A stretch of DNA of 64,000 nucleotides from SIG603 sp964370775 (GCA_964370775.1 CAYJKT010000014.1:1-64000), one strand, 5' to 3'. Numbered from the stretch's first letter, positions 36,174-45,736 are shown. Numbers and translations are program-made. The notes: generated from the letters alone by a model not told the origin.

Positions 36174-36377
36174 GGAGACTGTGACATAATTGTTACAGCC
36201 TCCACATATAATCAATAAGCCTTTAAGGACACTTTTTCTATCGCAAAAAGTGTCCTTTTTTGCCCCTTTGGGACAAAATTCACCTACAAAAAAGCTCTTC
36301 TAAGGAAAAAGAGTTCCGTTTTTTACGAAAAACGTCTTAGGCTCTGCCTAATAACCGCAATTTTTCGAGAAAAATTG
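36174..36377. repeat. Chain of seven hairpins between convergent genes
   Basis: Seven stem-loops follow one another in 204 bp: 36174-36203, 36225-36257, 36258-36278, 36295-36313, 36317-36334, 36337-36351 and 36358-36377. The second is a 13-bp stem (AAGGACACTTTTT with its complement) with a T-run on the plus strand, so it can end the sigma/anti-sigma transcript. The first has a T-run on the minus strand, so it can end the J-protein transcript. The other five lack terminator tails. The core of the first (CTGTGACATAATTGTTACAG) recurs at the window start, so part of this is a dispersed repeat. Confidence 0.65.
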
Positions 36378-36426
36378 AGTAAAGCTTTCAATGGTTTTTC
36401 GTTACTGTCAAACATATCTCTTTTTA

Positions 36427-38142
36427 TTAAACATTATTTAACAATGCGTTTTTCCAATCTATTTTTACCATTTGTTCTAGCTCGTCTAAATTAAGAGGTG
36501 AACCACGCACAATATCAACTGAAATTGCAGTTTCATAAGGCACACCTAATTCGTCATAAACTTGCAAGTATACCGTTATCAAATCTTCGCTAATCAATGA
36601 ATTTTGCCATACTTCTGTTTCTAAATCTAGTATGAAATTTATAAGCGTATCATCATCATAACCCACTGTTAATCCAACAAACAGCTCATTTTCTGCAAAT
36701 ATAGTGCGTTCGTCACCATAAAACTCGTAAGGCATTATGTAAGTATCGCCACCTATTAAAGTATCGGCAGTTTCAAAGATAATCTCTCTTAAAATTTCGT
36801 CTCTTTCAATATATAAATTAGCCATTTCTTCCTCAGCATATATAGGAATATATACTCTAACAGCTTCGTTTATATTGCCATCATCATCTTTCCATGTAAC
36901 TTGATACTCATAAGACATTTGTTCTAGCCCGTTTGAATGTGGAACGGCAACGTCACCGAGATAAAATACAGTGATATTTTCTCCGTATATATCTTTGTAG
37001 TAGTTAGCTAATAAATCACCGTGAGGTCCATAATAATTATTAGATGAGTTACGAATTTCGTCGTAAGTAAATTTGGAAAGGTCGTACTCGGTTTCTGGTA
37101 TATCATAATCAGTAGAGTAAGAAGTCCCTATATCATGTATCCCATTAAGCATATCAAATATAAAATCTGCTAAACCAAATCTTAAAGCTAGGATTAGAAC
37201 AAACATCAACCCAAAGGCTCTGTGTGCAACTAGCCTTTTATTGTTTTTAGGCACTTCTGTTTGAATAGGAGGTACGTAAGATAGAACTTCTAGCATTTCT
37301 TTTTTCACAAGAGAGGGCATGTCGGACACTAAAGTTCTTGCGAACTTCACAAAGCTATCGTAATAAAACTTGTTTGCAGATGCAAGGTCGCTTAGGTATC
37401 TTGTGAACACGTTATAAAACCACGCCTTATCTGCATAGCAATAAAATCCCTCTGATAACAAATATGTTCTTATTGCAGTTCTTGTTCTGCTTTTATCCAT
37501 CAAACTTAGCTGAGGTTGGAAAATAGCTAGTTTTCTTAATTCTTTATAAAACTTATCAGCTTCGTCCTCTGTATCTAAGTCTGAAATATTGTTAAACTCG
37601 CCAAATAAATCGTCATTAACTTCTGATTGGTTAAATTCAGTGTTAAAATCAGGGTTTACAGCATATTTAGGAATATCTGCCTCGGTTATTGGATTTGCTT
37701 GTTTGTGTTCGTTAAATGCTTGGTTTAGGCTAGCAGGGGTAGTCTGGTTTTGCTCGATTTCATGTTTTTCGTCACTACTTAACTTATGCTCATTAAAAGC
37801 ACTGTTAAGTGTAGGCTTTTCTACACTATTTGTGTCATTAACACTATTATCAAAGCTATTTGATTGCTCTGAAAAAGTAGTATCAAAATCTAGCCCTTCG
37901 CTCAACGGTTTAATCTCAAAATCGCTATGGTTAATCTCACGATACTGCATTGTGTGGGTGGGAGGTGCAACAGTTTTGTTAGCCTTTGCGTATTTTATCG
38001 CTTTGTTATAAGCTTCTTGAATTTCACTAAATTTTTCTGGGTATTCCTCTGGGTGATACTTCGACATAAGTGCAGAGTACGCTCGTTTTATCTCTTTTAT
38101 GTCAGTAGTACGTTCAATTCCCAGTACTGTCCAAATGCTCAT
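36427..38142 (-). CDS. Membrane J-domain co-chaperone of the HscC-like Hsp70
   Basis: A 571-residue protein with an N-terminal J-domain (about 1-57: WTVLGIERTTDIKEIKRAYSALM... then EAYNKAIKYA). The usual HPD tripeptide is HPE (His30-Pro31-Glu32). A long polar low-complexity stretch (about 65-195) with repeated LN-AFNEHK segments follows, then a helical part and one transmembrane helix near 307-327, with a C-terminal domain outside or inside the membrane (about 335-571). It lies 11 bp after the Hsp70 gene, so they work as a pair, like HscC with membrane J-proteins DjlB/DjlC of E. coli. AAGGAAAG precedes the ATG. Confidence 0.85.
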   Translation of the reverse strand: MSIWTVLGIERTTDIKEIKRAYSALMSKYHPEEYPEKFSEIQEAYNKAIKYAKANKTVAPPTHTMQYREINHSDFEIKPLSEGLDFDTTFSEQSNSFDNSVNDTNSVEKPTLNSAFNEHKLSSDEKHEIEQNQTTPASLNQAFNEHKQANPITEADIPKYAVNPDFNTEFNQSEVNDDLFGEFNNISDLDTEDEADKFYKELRKLAIFQPQLSLMDKSRTRTAIRTYLLSEGFYCYADKAWFYNVFTRYLSDLASANKFYYDSFVKFARTLVSDMPSLVKKEMLEVLSYVPPIQTEVPKNNKRLVAHRAFGLMFVLILALRFGLADFIFDMLNGIHDIGTSYSTDYDIPETEYDLSKFTYDEIRNSSNNYYGPHGDLLANYYKDIYGENITVFYLGDVAVPHSNGLEQMSYEYQVTWKDDDGNINEAVRVYIPIYAEEEMANLYIERDEILREIIFETADTLIGGDTYIMPYEFYGDERTIFAENELFVGLTVGYDDDTLINFILDLETEVWQNSLISEDLITVYLQVYDELGVPYETAISVDIVRGSPLNLDELEQMVKIDWKNALLNNV

Positions 38143-38153
38143 TTTATCTTTCC

Positions 38154-39923
38154 TTATTCATAATCTTCGTCGTCAAATTCGTCAAACCATGACATGCTGT
38201 CTTCTGCTACATTTTCAAATGGGTCATAGTCTACCATAGCTTTTAACTGAGTTATATTATCCCAAAAGTTTTTCATAATCTCTGTTTTTTTACGCAGACT
38301 ATTTGTTCTTCCTACATTAAAAGAAAAGCTGTCTATCATCTTAGTGATATAGTTTCTAGTGTCTCCTGTAGTTTGTGCGTACAAACCTTCAGCAGTGTTA
38401 ATTAAGAAAGTTATTTGTTCTTCAATTTGATTTTTCTTTTTATATTGTTCTAAATCTTTTAACTTTTGGGCAAGCTGTTCGTCGGTTAAAGTTTTACCAG
38501 TTTTAGATAAAATAGTTTTAGACATTCTTTCGCCAGTTTCTTCTATGATTGCATCAACTTGCAAAATTCCGTTTAAGTCATAAGTCAGCCTAACTTCAAC
38601 AGATTTATTTTGTATATTAGGGAAGTTAACCTGTAAGTCCCCTAGATGAAGATTATCTTTTACATACATATTTTCACCTTGAAAAATACGCATAGTCATA
38701 GAATGTTGAGAGTCATTTACAGGCGAATATATACCAGTTCTGCTAACAGGCAAAGCTGTGTTCCTCTCTATAATTGTAGAGAAAAGGGAGTCTTCACCAT
38801 TTGGATTATGCACTGCCACACCTAAAGAGAATGGGCAAATATCCGTTAAAATAAGTTGTTTTATATCATCGTTTCTGCTTTTAATTCCAGCGTAAACACC
38901 TACGCCACACGCAACAATTTGGTCTGTCTCGCCAATGCTTAGAGTTTTTCTTTTTAGTGTGTGTGATATAAACTTTCGGACAATATCTATCTTGCAACCA
39001 CCACCAACAAGAACTATGTCGTCAACCTCGTCAGCTGATAAGCCAGAGTCCACAAACACTTTTTTAATAGGTGCTTGAATTCTAAGCAGTAGTTCATTGC
39101 AAATTTTAACAAATTCACTTTTCGTAATTTGCAAATATCCCTCAATTTGCGTAGTTTTAACAGCCATAACAACCATATCTTGGCTTGATAAAGCTATCTT
39201 GCAGTTCTCTGCATTTTTGTGTATTATATTTTTGTTTTCCTCTGATAAGTTAAGGTAATTTATATTGTTAACTTTGCAAAAATGCTTTGCAAGAAGTGTA
39301 TCAAAATCGTCGCCGCCAAGATAATTATCACCACTAACAGCAAGCACACTCACAATGTCACCAAAACATTCTACTAAAGATACATCAAGAGTGCCACCAC
39401 CTAAGTCAACAACAAGCATAGTGCAATCGTCTTTACTATGCAGTGCTTTTGCAGCAAGTGCCGCAGCAGACGGCTCGTTTATTACACGTTCAACGTGAAT
39501 TCCAGCAATAATACCAGCATTCTTTGTGGCAGTTCTACTGTCATCATTAAAATATGCAGGCACACTAATTACAGCTTCATCAACCTTTTTGCCTAAAAAT
39601 TTCTCAGCATCATTAATTAAATCTCTTAAAATAAAAGCTGATAATTCCTCTGGTGAAAACGTGTAATTACCTAGCTTAATTCTTTTTTCTGTGCCCATAA
39701 ACCTTTTAAAAGATGCCACAGTCATGCTAGGGTGAGACACCATGCGTTCCTTAGCAGCTCTACCAGTGTATATATTCATTTGTTCATCAACGCCAACCAC
39801 ACTAGGAGTCAAAAGACTTCCAAATCTGTTAGGAATTAACACAACATTATTATCTTTATAAGTACAAACCAAACTGTTTGTAGTACCTAAATCTATTCCA
39901 ACAACTACTCTTTCTTCTGACAT
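38154..39923 (-). CDS. hscC: HscC-like Hsp70 chaperone
   Basis: A 589-residue Hsp70. The ATPase domain has GIDLGTTNS (residues 9-17), VISVPAYFNDDSR, NEPSAAALA and VVDLGGGTLDVS; the peptide-binding domain follows about residue 370. Segments such as LTPSVVGVDEQ and ASFKRFMGTEK match HscC better than DnaK, and the protein lacks the extended DnaK C-terminal tail. It is not in a grpE-dnaK-dnaJ cluster but with its own membrane J-protein, so it is a specialised second Hsp70 system, perhaps for membrane or envelope clients. GGAGGAG precedes ATG 39923. Confidence 0.9.
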   Translation of the reverse strand: MSEERVVVGIDLGTTNSLVCTYKDNNVVLIPNRFGSLLTPSVVGVDEQMNIYTGRAAKERMVSHPSMTVASFKRFMGTEKRIKLGNYTFSPEELSAFILRDLINDAEKFLGKKVDEAVISVPAYFNDDSRTATKNAGIIAGIHVERVINEPSAAALAAKALHSKDDCTMLVVDLGGGTLDVSLVECFGDIVSVLAVSGDNYLGGDDFDTLLAKHFCKVNNINYLNLSEENKNIIHKNAENCKIALSSQDMVVMAVKTTQIEGYLQITKSEFVKICNELLLRIQAPIKKVFVDSGLSADEVDDIVLVGGGCKIDIVRKFISHTLKRKTLSIGETDQIVACGVGVYAGIKSRNDDIKQLILTDICPFSLGVAVHNPNGEDSLFSTIIERNTALPVSRTGIYSPVNDSQHSMTMRIFQGENMYVKDNLHLGDLQVNFPNIQNKSVEVRLTYDLNGILQVDAIIEETGERMSKTILSKTGKTLTDEQLAQKLKDLEQYKKKNQIEEQITFLINTAEGLYAQTTGDTRNYITKMIDSFSFNVGRTNSLRKKTEIMKNFWDNITQLKAMVDYDPFENVAEDSMSWFDEFDDEDYE

Positions 39924-39959
39924 AACTCCTCCAAAATTAATTAATATTCACAGTATATT

Positions 39960-39988
39960 AATATATCATATTTCCTGAAATTTTTCAA
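39960..39988 (-). promoter_or_regulatory. Promoter of the hscC/J-protein operon
   Basis: Minus-strand TTGAAA (39988-39983), 17-bp spacer, TATATT (39965-39960), about 37 bp upstream of the start. Confidence 0.72.
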
Positions 39989-39996
39989 GCAAATTA

Positions 39997-40596
39997 TTAT
40001 TTTGGAATATTATTACTAAGTTCGTCTAAAGTTAGGTCATAGGACGGTAAAAATTCTTCTAAAAATACTTTTACCTCTGGTAAATCTATGCTGTTAATTG
40101 CAGACAAAGTGCTAAGTTCTGCTTTTTTAAACTCTGTGTTACCACTTTGTTTTTCTTCTAAACATTTTATGAGTGCAGATATTTTATCTGCTGCTTTGAT
40201 GTAACTTTTATAAAGTTTATCGTTTTCACCGTTAAAGTTTAAAATATCAGCATAAGCCTCTCTTAAGTCAAGTGGTAGTTTATCGCACAAGTTTTTAATT
40301 GCATGTTTTTCCACATCTTTATACGCTTGTTTTATATCATCATTTGCATATTTTACAGGGGTTGGTAAGTCACCAGTTATAATCTCAGATGCATCGTGAT
40401 ACATCGCAAGCACTGCTATTCGCTCTGGGTTAAGATTTCCATTAAATCTAACATTGTTTATCACGGCTAACGCATGTGCAATCACAGCTGTGTCTAAGCT
40501 ATGTTCGCTCAAATTTTCTTCTCTGGAATTACGCATAAGCCCCCAACGGTTAATATATTTCATTCTGTTAATAAGTGCAAAAAAATTGTGTGTCAT
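39997..40596 (-). CDS. yfbR: YfbR-like 5'-deoxynucleotidase
   Basis: A 199-residue HD-domain phosphohydrolase that removes the 5' phosphate from deoxynucleoside monophosphates. Metal and substrate residues of YfbR are conserved: Arg17-Trp18 in NRWGLM, His32 in NLSEHSLD, and His67-Asp68 in MYHDASEI, with GDLPTPVKY after it. Length equals the E. coli enzyme. AAAGGATGA precedes ATG 40596, and a TATAAT at 40619-40614 on the minus strand marks its promoter, with no clear -35. Monocistronic and divergent from yfhO. Confidence 0.94.
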   Translation of the reverse strand: MTHNFFALINRMKYINRWGLMRNSREENLSEHSLDTAVIAHALAVINNVRFNGNLNPERIAVLAMYHDASEIITGDLPTPVKYANDDIKQAYKDVEKHAIKNLCDKLPLDLREAYADILNFNGENDKLYKSYIKAADKISALIKCLEEKQSGNTEFKKAELSTLSAINSIDLPEVKVFLEEFLPSYDLTLDELSNNIPK

Positions 40597-40689
40597 ATAA
40601 TCATCCTTTCGTCATTATACTAATTTTACGACTAAACTCATTATTTTTCAAGAAAATTTTAAAAAAAGCTTTTTATTCAACTAATTTTA

Positions 40690-40698
40690 TGCTAAAAT
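40690..40698 (+). promoter_or_regulatory. Extended -10 promoter of yfhO
   Basis: TGCTAAAAT at 40690-40698 is an extended -10; the -35 region is only T-rich. It lies 38 bp before the GTG start. Confidence 0.58.
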
Positions 40699-40735
40699 AA
40701 TAGTATATAAATTCCAAAAAAAGTGAGGAAAAACA

Positions 40736-43207
40736 GTGATAAGTAACAATGAACTAAAAACGAGTAAGAAAAATTACTATCTTAATGCATTTTTACTGGG
40801 CTTAGTGTTAGCTTTTATAATGTTCATTCCGTTTATAATAGTAGATGGCGGTAGATTTTTGTTTTATGGAGACTTCAATGTTCAACAAATTCCTTTTTAC
40901 CAATTAGCACATGATGCGGTAAGGAGTGGAAATATAGGGTGGAGCCACCTGACCGATTTAGGTGCTAACTTTATAGGTTCATATTCATTTTATCTATTAG
41001 GTAGCCCATTCTTTTGGTTGACAATTCCATTCCCAACAGAGGCTATTCAATACTTAATGGGGCCTCTGCTAATACTTAAATTTGGTTGTGCTACCTTAAC
41101 TGGTTTTATTTATTTGCAGAGATATGTTAAAAATAAGGATTATGCAATTATCGGCGCTCTACTATATGCATTCTCTGGGTATTCCATTTACAACATATTT
41201 TTCAACCATTTTCACGAAGCGATTGTGTTTTTACCATTATTGCTCGCTGCCTTAGATGAATACATGGCAACAAAAAGAAAAGGTGTTTTTGCACTTGCTG
41301 TTTTTGCGTGTTCTATAACAAATTACTACTTTTTTGTTGGTCAAGTAATGTTTTGTATACTATATTTCTTCATTAAACTATTCAGTGGTAGTTATAAAAT
41401 AAGAATAAAAGATTTTTCATTGTTAGCATTAGAAGCTGTTATAGGCTTCTTCATGTCTTCTATCCTAATTGTTCCGTCTATTTTGGCGATTGTGCAAAAT
41501 ACTAGGGTTGATAATTATATTGACGGTTGGAACGCTGTATTATATAGTAACACACAAAGATACTTGCATATAATTCAAAGTTTCTTCTTCCCTCCAGATT
41601 TACCTGCTAGACCAAACTTTACACCAGACTCTAATTCAAAGTGGTCGTCTCTTAGTGCGTGGTTACCTTTGTTTGGTATGACTGGCACCATCGCTTGGTT
41701 AAATATAAGCCGTAAACACTGGTTGAAAAAGCTTATATTTACAATTATTTTATGTGCGTTTGTTCCGTTTTTAAATTCTGCATTCCAAATGTTTAACTCT
41801 AACTACTACGCAAGATGGTTCTATATGGCAACACTTATGATGTCCTTAGCAACTATAATGAGCTTAGAGTGCAACAGAGTAGACTGGAAAAAAGCTATAA
41901 AATTTAACGTGATTGTCATTGTTGTTATTAGCTTAATTGTGGGTTTAACTCCAACTTTTTCAGAAGACGGAGCAGTGGACATTGGCTTAGAAAGTTATGA
42001 CGCAAGATACTGGTCTTATATTGCCCTAACTTTAATCTGTTTAGGATTATTGATTATTTTATTTAGGTATGTAAAGAAAGAGGTATTTGCAAAAATCACT
42101 ATAGTGCTGTTGTCTGTAGTATCTGTTTTTCATGGAATTTTCTTTATCGCAATTGGCAAAACGCAGTCACAAAATCCCAGTGAACAATTAATTCCGTATG
42201 CTCTTAACGGAGGTGCTGATTTAACAATAGAGGTTAGCGACTCTGAACGTACTGACTTTTATAAATCGCTTGATAACATGGGTATGTTTTGGCAAGTTCC
42301 AACTATCCAAACTTTCCATAGTATAGTACCAGGCTCTGTTATGGAATTTTATGACTATATAGATGTTGACAGAAGCGTAGCTTCTAGACCAGAAACTGAC
42401 CACTATGCGTTAAGAGGATTGACCTCTGTTAGGTGGTTGTTTGATGATTTTACTGATGAAGACTATTTTGCAGGTGAGGATTTCCAAACACCTATAATGG
42501 ATGAATTCTATTATTATGGCAGTGGTAATGGATTCGATATTTGGGAGAACTCGTATTATATTCCAATGGGTTTCACTTATGATAGTTATGTTTTAAAATC
42601 AGAGGCAGATGAATTATCTGAGTCTAACAGAGAGAGACTTATGATAAAATCTGCAATTATTCCAGATGATGATGAAGCTTTGTGGAGTGCTATTTTGCCA
42701 AAGTATGAGATAAACACTGCCGATTTAACAAAAGAGAAATATCAAGATGATGTAATGGAAAGAAGAACTACAACGGCTAAAGAATTTAGCTACACAAACT
42801 ATGGTTTTTCTGCTACAATAGACTCAGGTTCAGCTGAGGCACTTTTCTTTAGTGTTCCATTCGAGAGTGGTTGGTCTGCGACAGTTAATGGCTCGCCTGC
42901 TGAAATTCTTGTAACTAATGTAGGTTTTATGTCGGTAATGATTCCTAGTGGCGAAAACATCAAAATAGAGTTCTATTACAGCACACCTGGTCTTGCACTT
43001 GGTATAGTGTTAACTGTTGTAGCTGTTGTTATATTTTTAGCATATATGTTCTTGTTGAGTGTGTCTAGTGTGAAAAAAATCGAGGTAAAAGTACTGCAAT
43101 CAACCAGAAAAAATATAAGCTTTGAAGAATATTGCAATAAAACGAATGTTAGATTTAACAGACGTACTAGAAAAGGATATTTCCGTAAAGTAAGGAGAAA
43201 TAAATGA
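40736..43207 (+). CDS. yfhO: YfhO family membrane glycosyltransferase
   Basis: An 823-residue membrane protein with about twelve or more helices, then a large extracytoplasmic region (about 490-745) and a final helix near 755-780. The N-terminus GDFNVQQIPFYQLAHDAVRSG and the SITNYYFFVGQ segment are typical of YfhO. In Bacillus and Listeria, YfhO moves a sugar from undecaprenyl phosphate onto lipoteichoic acid. The next gene encodes the partner CsbB-type enzyme that loads the lipid, with a 4-bp overlap. The start is GTG 40736, after GTGAGGAAAA. The acceptor polymer here is inferred. Confidence 0.9.
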   Translation: MISNNELKTSKKNYYLNAFLLGLVLAFIMFIPFIIVDGGRFLFYGDFNVQQIPFYQLAHDAVRSGNIGWSHLTDLGANFIGSYSFYLLGSPFFWLTIPFPTEAIQYLMGPLLILKFGCATLTGFIYLQRYVKNKDYAIIGALLYAFSGYSIYNIFFNHFHEAIVFLPLLLAALDEYMATKRKGVFALAVFACSITNYYFFVGQVMFCILYFFIKLFSGSYKIRIKDFSLLALEAVIGFFMSSILIVPSILAIVQNTRVDNYIDGWNAVLYSNTQRYLHIIQSFFFPPDLPARPNFTPDSNSKWSSLSAWLPLFGMTGTIAWLNISRKHWLKKLIFTIILCAFVPFLNSAFQMFNSNYYARWFYMATLMMSLATIMSLECNRVDWKKAIKFNVIVIVVISLIVGLTPTFSEDGAVDIGLESYDARYWSYIALTLICLGLLIILFRYVKKEVFAKITIVLLSVVSVFHGIFFIAIGKTQSQNPSEQLIPYALNGGADLTIEVSDSERTDFYKSLDNMGMFWQVPTIQTFHSIVPGSVMEFYDYIDVDRSVASRPETDHYALRGLTSVRWLFDDFTDEDYFAGEDFQTPIMDEFYYYGSGNGFDIWENSYYIPMGFTYDSYVLKSEADELSESNRERLMIKSAIIPDDDEALWSAILPKYEINTADLTKEKYQDDVMERRTTTAKEFSYTNYGFSATIDSGSAEALFFSVPFESGWSATVNGSPAEILVTNVGFMSVMIPSGENIKIEFYYSTPGLALGIVLTVVAVVIFLAYMFLLSVSSVKKIEVKVLQSTRKNISFEEYCNKTNVRFNRRTRKGYFRKVRRNK

Positions 43208-44148
43208 ACAAGTTATACTTGGTAGTTCCTTGTTATAATGAACAAGAAGTAATTGAAGAAACTACAAAAAGGCTTGATGTTAAGCTTAATGATATGATAA
43301 AAAAAGGGCTAATAACCGAGGACAGCAAAGTGGTTTACGTTGATGACGGTAGTAAAGACAAAACATGGAGCTTGATTGAAGAACTAGCTGAGACTTACAG
43401 TTTTGTTAAAGGTATTAAACTAGCTCACAATAGAGGTCACCAAAACGCTTTGTTTGCAGGCCTTATGGAAGCTATGCCTGAATGTGATTGCACCATTAGC
43501 ATGGATGTTGACTTACAAGACGATATTGAAGTTTTAGACGAATTTATGAGCAAGTTTAATTCTGGGATAGATATAGTATATGGTGTTCGCAACAAGAGAG
43601 AGAACGATAGCTTCTTTAAAAAAAGCACTGCAGAGGGTTTTTACAAAGTTATGAACTTAATGGGTGCAGAGGTTGTGTTTAATCATGCAGATTACAGACT
43701 TATGAGCAAAAGAGCGTTAGAAGCTTTATCTGAATACAATGAAAGAAATCTATTTTTAAGAGGTATTATTCCATTAATTGGCTATAGCACAGATTATGTG
43801 TATTATGAAAGACACGAAAGATTTGCTGGTGAGTCAAAATATCCATTAAAGAAAATGCTATACTTTGCGATAGACGGTATCACATCTTTTAGCGTTAAGC
43901 CATTAAATTTTATTTCTTCTTTAGGAATATTAATTTCTATGTTAAGTGTGCTGGCTTTACTTTATGCGTTTGTATCATATTTTACAGGTAATGCAGTAAG
44001 TGGTTGGACAGCGACTGTAGCATCTATATGGTTATTAGGTGGTTTGCAAATGTTCTGCCTTGGTGTTGTTGGAACATATATTGGTAAAATATATAACGAA
44101 GTTAAGGGTAGACCAAGATATAGAATAGAAAAAAAGACAAAAAAATAA
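43204..44148 (+). CDS. csbB: CsbB/GtrB-type family 2 glycosyltransferase
   Basis: A 314-residue GT2 enzyme that transfers a sugar from a nucleotide donor to undecaprenyl phosphate. Visible motifs are VVPCYNEQEVI at the N-terminus, VYVDDGSKDKTW, and the DXD-region MDVDLQDD; then two transmembrane helices (about 235-260 and 275-297) as in GtrB/CsbB. It overlaps yfhO by 4 bp (ATGA). CsbB-YfhO pairs in Bacillus decorate lipoteichoic acid with GlcNAc, which is the likely role here. Donor sugar is not certain. A terminator follows. Confidence 0.9.
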   Translation: MNKLYLVVPCYNEQEVIEETTKRLDVKLNDMIKKGLITEDSKVVYVDDGSKDKTWSLIEELAETYSFVKGIKLAHNRGHQNALFAGLMEAMPECDCTISMDVDLQDDIEVLDEFMSKFNSGIDIVYGVRNKRENDSFFKKSTAEGFYKVMNLMGAEVVFNHADYRLMSKRALEALSEYNERNLFLRGIIPLIGYSTDYVYYERHERFAGESKYPLKKMLYFAIDGITSFSVKPLNFISSLGILISMLSVLALLYAFVSYFTGNAVSGWTATVASIWLLGGLQMFCLGVVGTYIGKIYNEVKGRPRYRIEKKTKK

Positions 44149-44149
44149 G

Positions 44150-44181
44150 AGTCCGCCGAAGCTTATGCTCCGACGAACCTA
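44150..44181. repeat. GC-rich imperfect palindrome
   Basis: A short GC-rich intergenic string (CGCCGAAGC, TTAT, GCTCCGACG) that pairs imperfectly with two mismatches. It has no terminator tail and precedes the true terminator. Same general look as the elements at 1, 14363 and 56941. Confidence 0.35.
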
Positions 44182-44187
44182 TATATG

Positions 44188-44216
44188 AAAGCGGCTGTTA
44201 TAGTCGCTTTTATATT
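44188..44216 (+). terminator. Terminator of yfhO-csbB
   Basis: AAAGCGGCT (44188-44196) pairs with AGTCGCTTT (44202-44210) with one G-U, followed by a T-rich tail. Confidence 0.75.
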
Positions 44217-44242
44217 TTATGCATGAAGTGTGAATTTAGTCA

Positions 44243-45178
44243 CTAAATAATTGTTACCAAATATTGGGTAAAAGATACAACTAATGGCATTGTTATTATC
44301 GACACAATTGTTGTGAATGAAACTGTCGCTGATGTTAGCTTTGTGTCTGACTTAAACATTGATGCAAATAACACGGCACTTGTTGCTGCCGGTGCAGAAG
44401 CTTGAATGATGTTGCTAACAAACATGTTGTCATCAGGACGAATTAATAGAAGAATACATATTGCAAGAGCAGGGACTATAAGAAGTCTAAACAGTGTCAC
44501 TATGTAAACATTTTTGTTTGTAAAGAATTCTTTTAGCTTAACCTTAGCAATAAACGAACCTAGAACCATCATAGCTAAAGGAGTATTAAGTAAGCCTAGG
44601 CTCTCTATAGGAGTAACTAATAAGTCAGGCAAATCAATCTTTAATAAATATATCGGCAAACCAATTGCTATACCGACTGTACCTGGGTTGATGAAAATTT
44701 TTCTAATTGGGAAATTACCCAAGCCGTTCATCAAGAAATAACCATAAGTCCAGTTTAAAAAGTTAAACATTGCTACATAAAATGAAGCATATATTACGCC
44801 CTCAGCACCTATTATTGCAACAACGAGTGGCAAACCCATGTAACCTGTGTTGCTAAAAATAATACAAAAACGCAAAACTTTTTTTTGTTCTACTCCTTCT
44901 TTTCTAAACAATAAGAATGTTGGTAAAATACCAACTGTTATACATAGAAATGATGTTAAAACAGATGTTAACATAGCCGAACCAGAAATACTGCCTGGGT
45001 CCATAGTTATAAAAGAAGTAGCAATAACACAAGGTGTTACTATGTTAAACAATATCCAAGTCATTTGTGATACGGTGGATTCTGAAAACTTACCCTTTTT
45101 GGTTATGATTACACCAATTCCGATTAATATAACCATGATAAGAACTTGAACAAGAACCGTTAAAAAAGCATCTAACAT
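44243..45178 (-). CDS. AEC family transporter
   Basis: A 311-residue membrane protein of the auxin efflux carrier family, about ten helices in two halves. The segments FSNTGYMGLPLV in the middle and SAPAATSAVLFA near the end are typical. Substrates in bacteria are usually organic acids such as malate or malonate, but nothing fixes it here. Its ATG shares a base with the stop of the upstream small membrane protein gene (TAATG), so the two are coupled. Confidence 0.9.
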   Translation of the reverse strand: MLDAFLTVLVQVLIMVILIGIGVIITKKGKFSESTVSQMTWILFNIVTPCVIATSFITMDPGSISGSAMLTSVLTSFLCITVGILPTFLLFRKEGVEQKKVLRFCIIFSNTGYMGLPLVVAIIGAEGVIYASFYVAMFNFLNWTYGYFLMNGLGNFPIRKIFINPGTVGIAIGLPIYLLKIDLPDLLVTPIESLGLLNTPLAMMVLGSFIAKVKLKEFFTNKNVYIVTLFRLLIVPALAICILLLIRPDDNMFVSNIIQASAPAATSAVLFASMFKSDTKLTSATVSFTTIVSIITMPLVVSFTQYLVTII

Positions 45179-45438
45179 TATTTTTTACCTTTCAAATATA
45201 TGTTTTTATAGTAAAATACGCCTGTGATTAAAAGAACCACGGCCCCTATACCACGCAAAATTAAGCCATAATTACCACTAAGTAAATCTATATCAGGTGT
45301 CATTGCATTTGCAAACCACCAAATTGCCATTAACAAGAAAAAAGAGCCTAAAAGATAAAATATTTTGCTCTCTTTAGAAAATTTGACTACTAAAATAATA
45401 GCTACTAATAACCACATTATAGCGTAAACGTAATCCAT
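45178..45438 (-). CDS. Small three-helix membrane protein upstream of the AEC gene
   Basis: An 86-residue hydrophobic protein with three helices (about 4-18, 27-46 and 57-76). No domain is recognised. It is translationally coupled to the AEC transporter, so it may be an accessory subunit. GGAGG precedes the ATG, and a good promoter lies about 45 bp upstream. Confidence 0.7.
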   Translation of the reverse strand: MDYVYAIMWLLVAIILVVKFSKESKIFYLLGSFFLLMAIWWFANAMTPDIDLLSGNYGLILRGIGAVVLLITGVFYYKNIYLKGKK

Positions 45439-45482
45439 AATACCTCCATATATACTGTCATTCTACAAAATCGTACCTTTTT

Positions 45483-45511
45483 ATTATATTACATCTACAT
45501 ACAAATAGCAA
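45483..45511 (-). promoter_or_regulatory. Promoter of the small membrane protein/AEC operon
   Basis: Minus-strand TTGCTA (45511-45506), 17-bp spacer, TATAAT (45488-45483). Confidence 0.72.
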
Positions 45512-45622
45512 CACTTTAGCACATAAATGAAGTGTAAAATTATTTTCATTTGTGCGAATTGGCGAAAATATATAAAAAATAATCAACATAAATATTGTAA
45601 TAGTACATTTTTCAATTTATAC

Positions 45623-45651
45623 TTGAATATTTTAGAAATATGATATATAAT
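45623..45651 (+). promoter_or_regulatory. Promoter of the EF-G-like gene
   Basis: TTGAAT (45623-45628), 17-bp spacer, TATAAT (45646-45651). The leader to the ATG is about 80 bases. The rest of this 298-bp spacer holds an imperfect hairpin (near 45519-45556) and no gene. Confidence 0.8.
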
Positions 45652-45736
45652 AGACAATAAGAAAAAACATATATTTGTGTATATTGCTTACATTATTGTT
45701 TTTATTTAAATCAAATAAATGAAAGGACAGATATTT

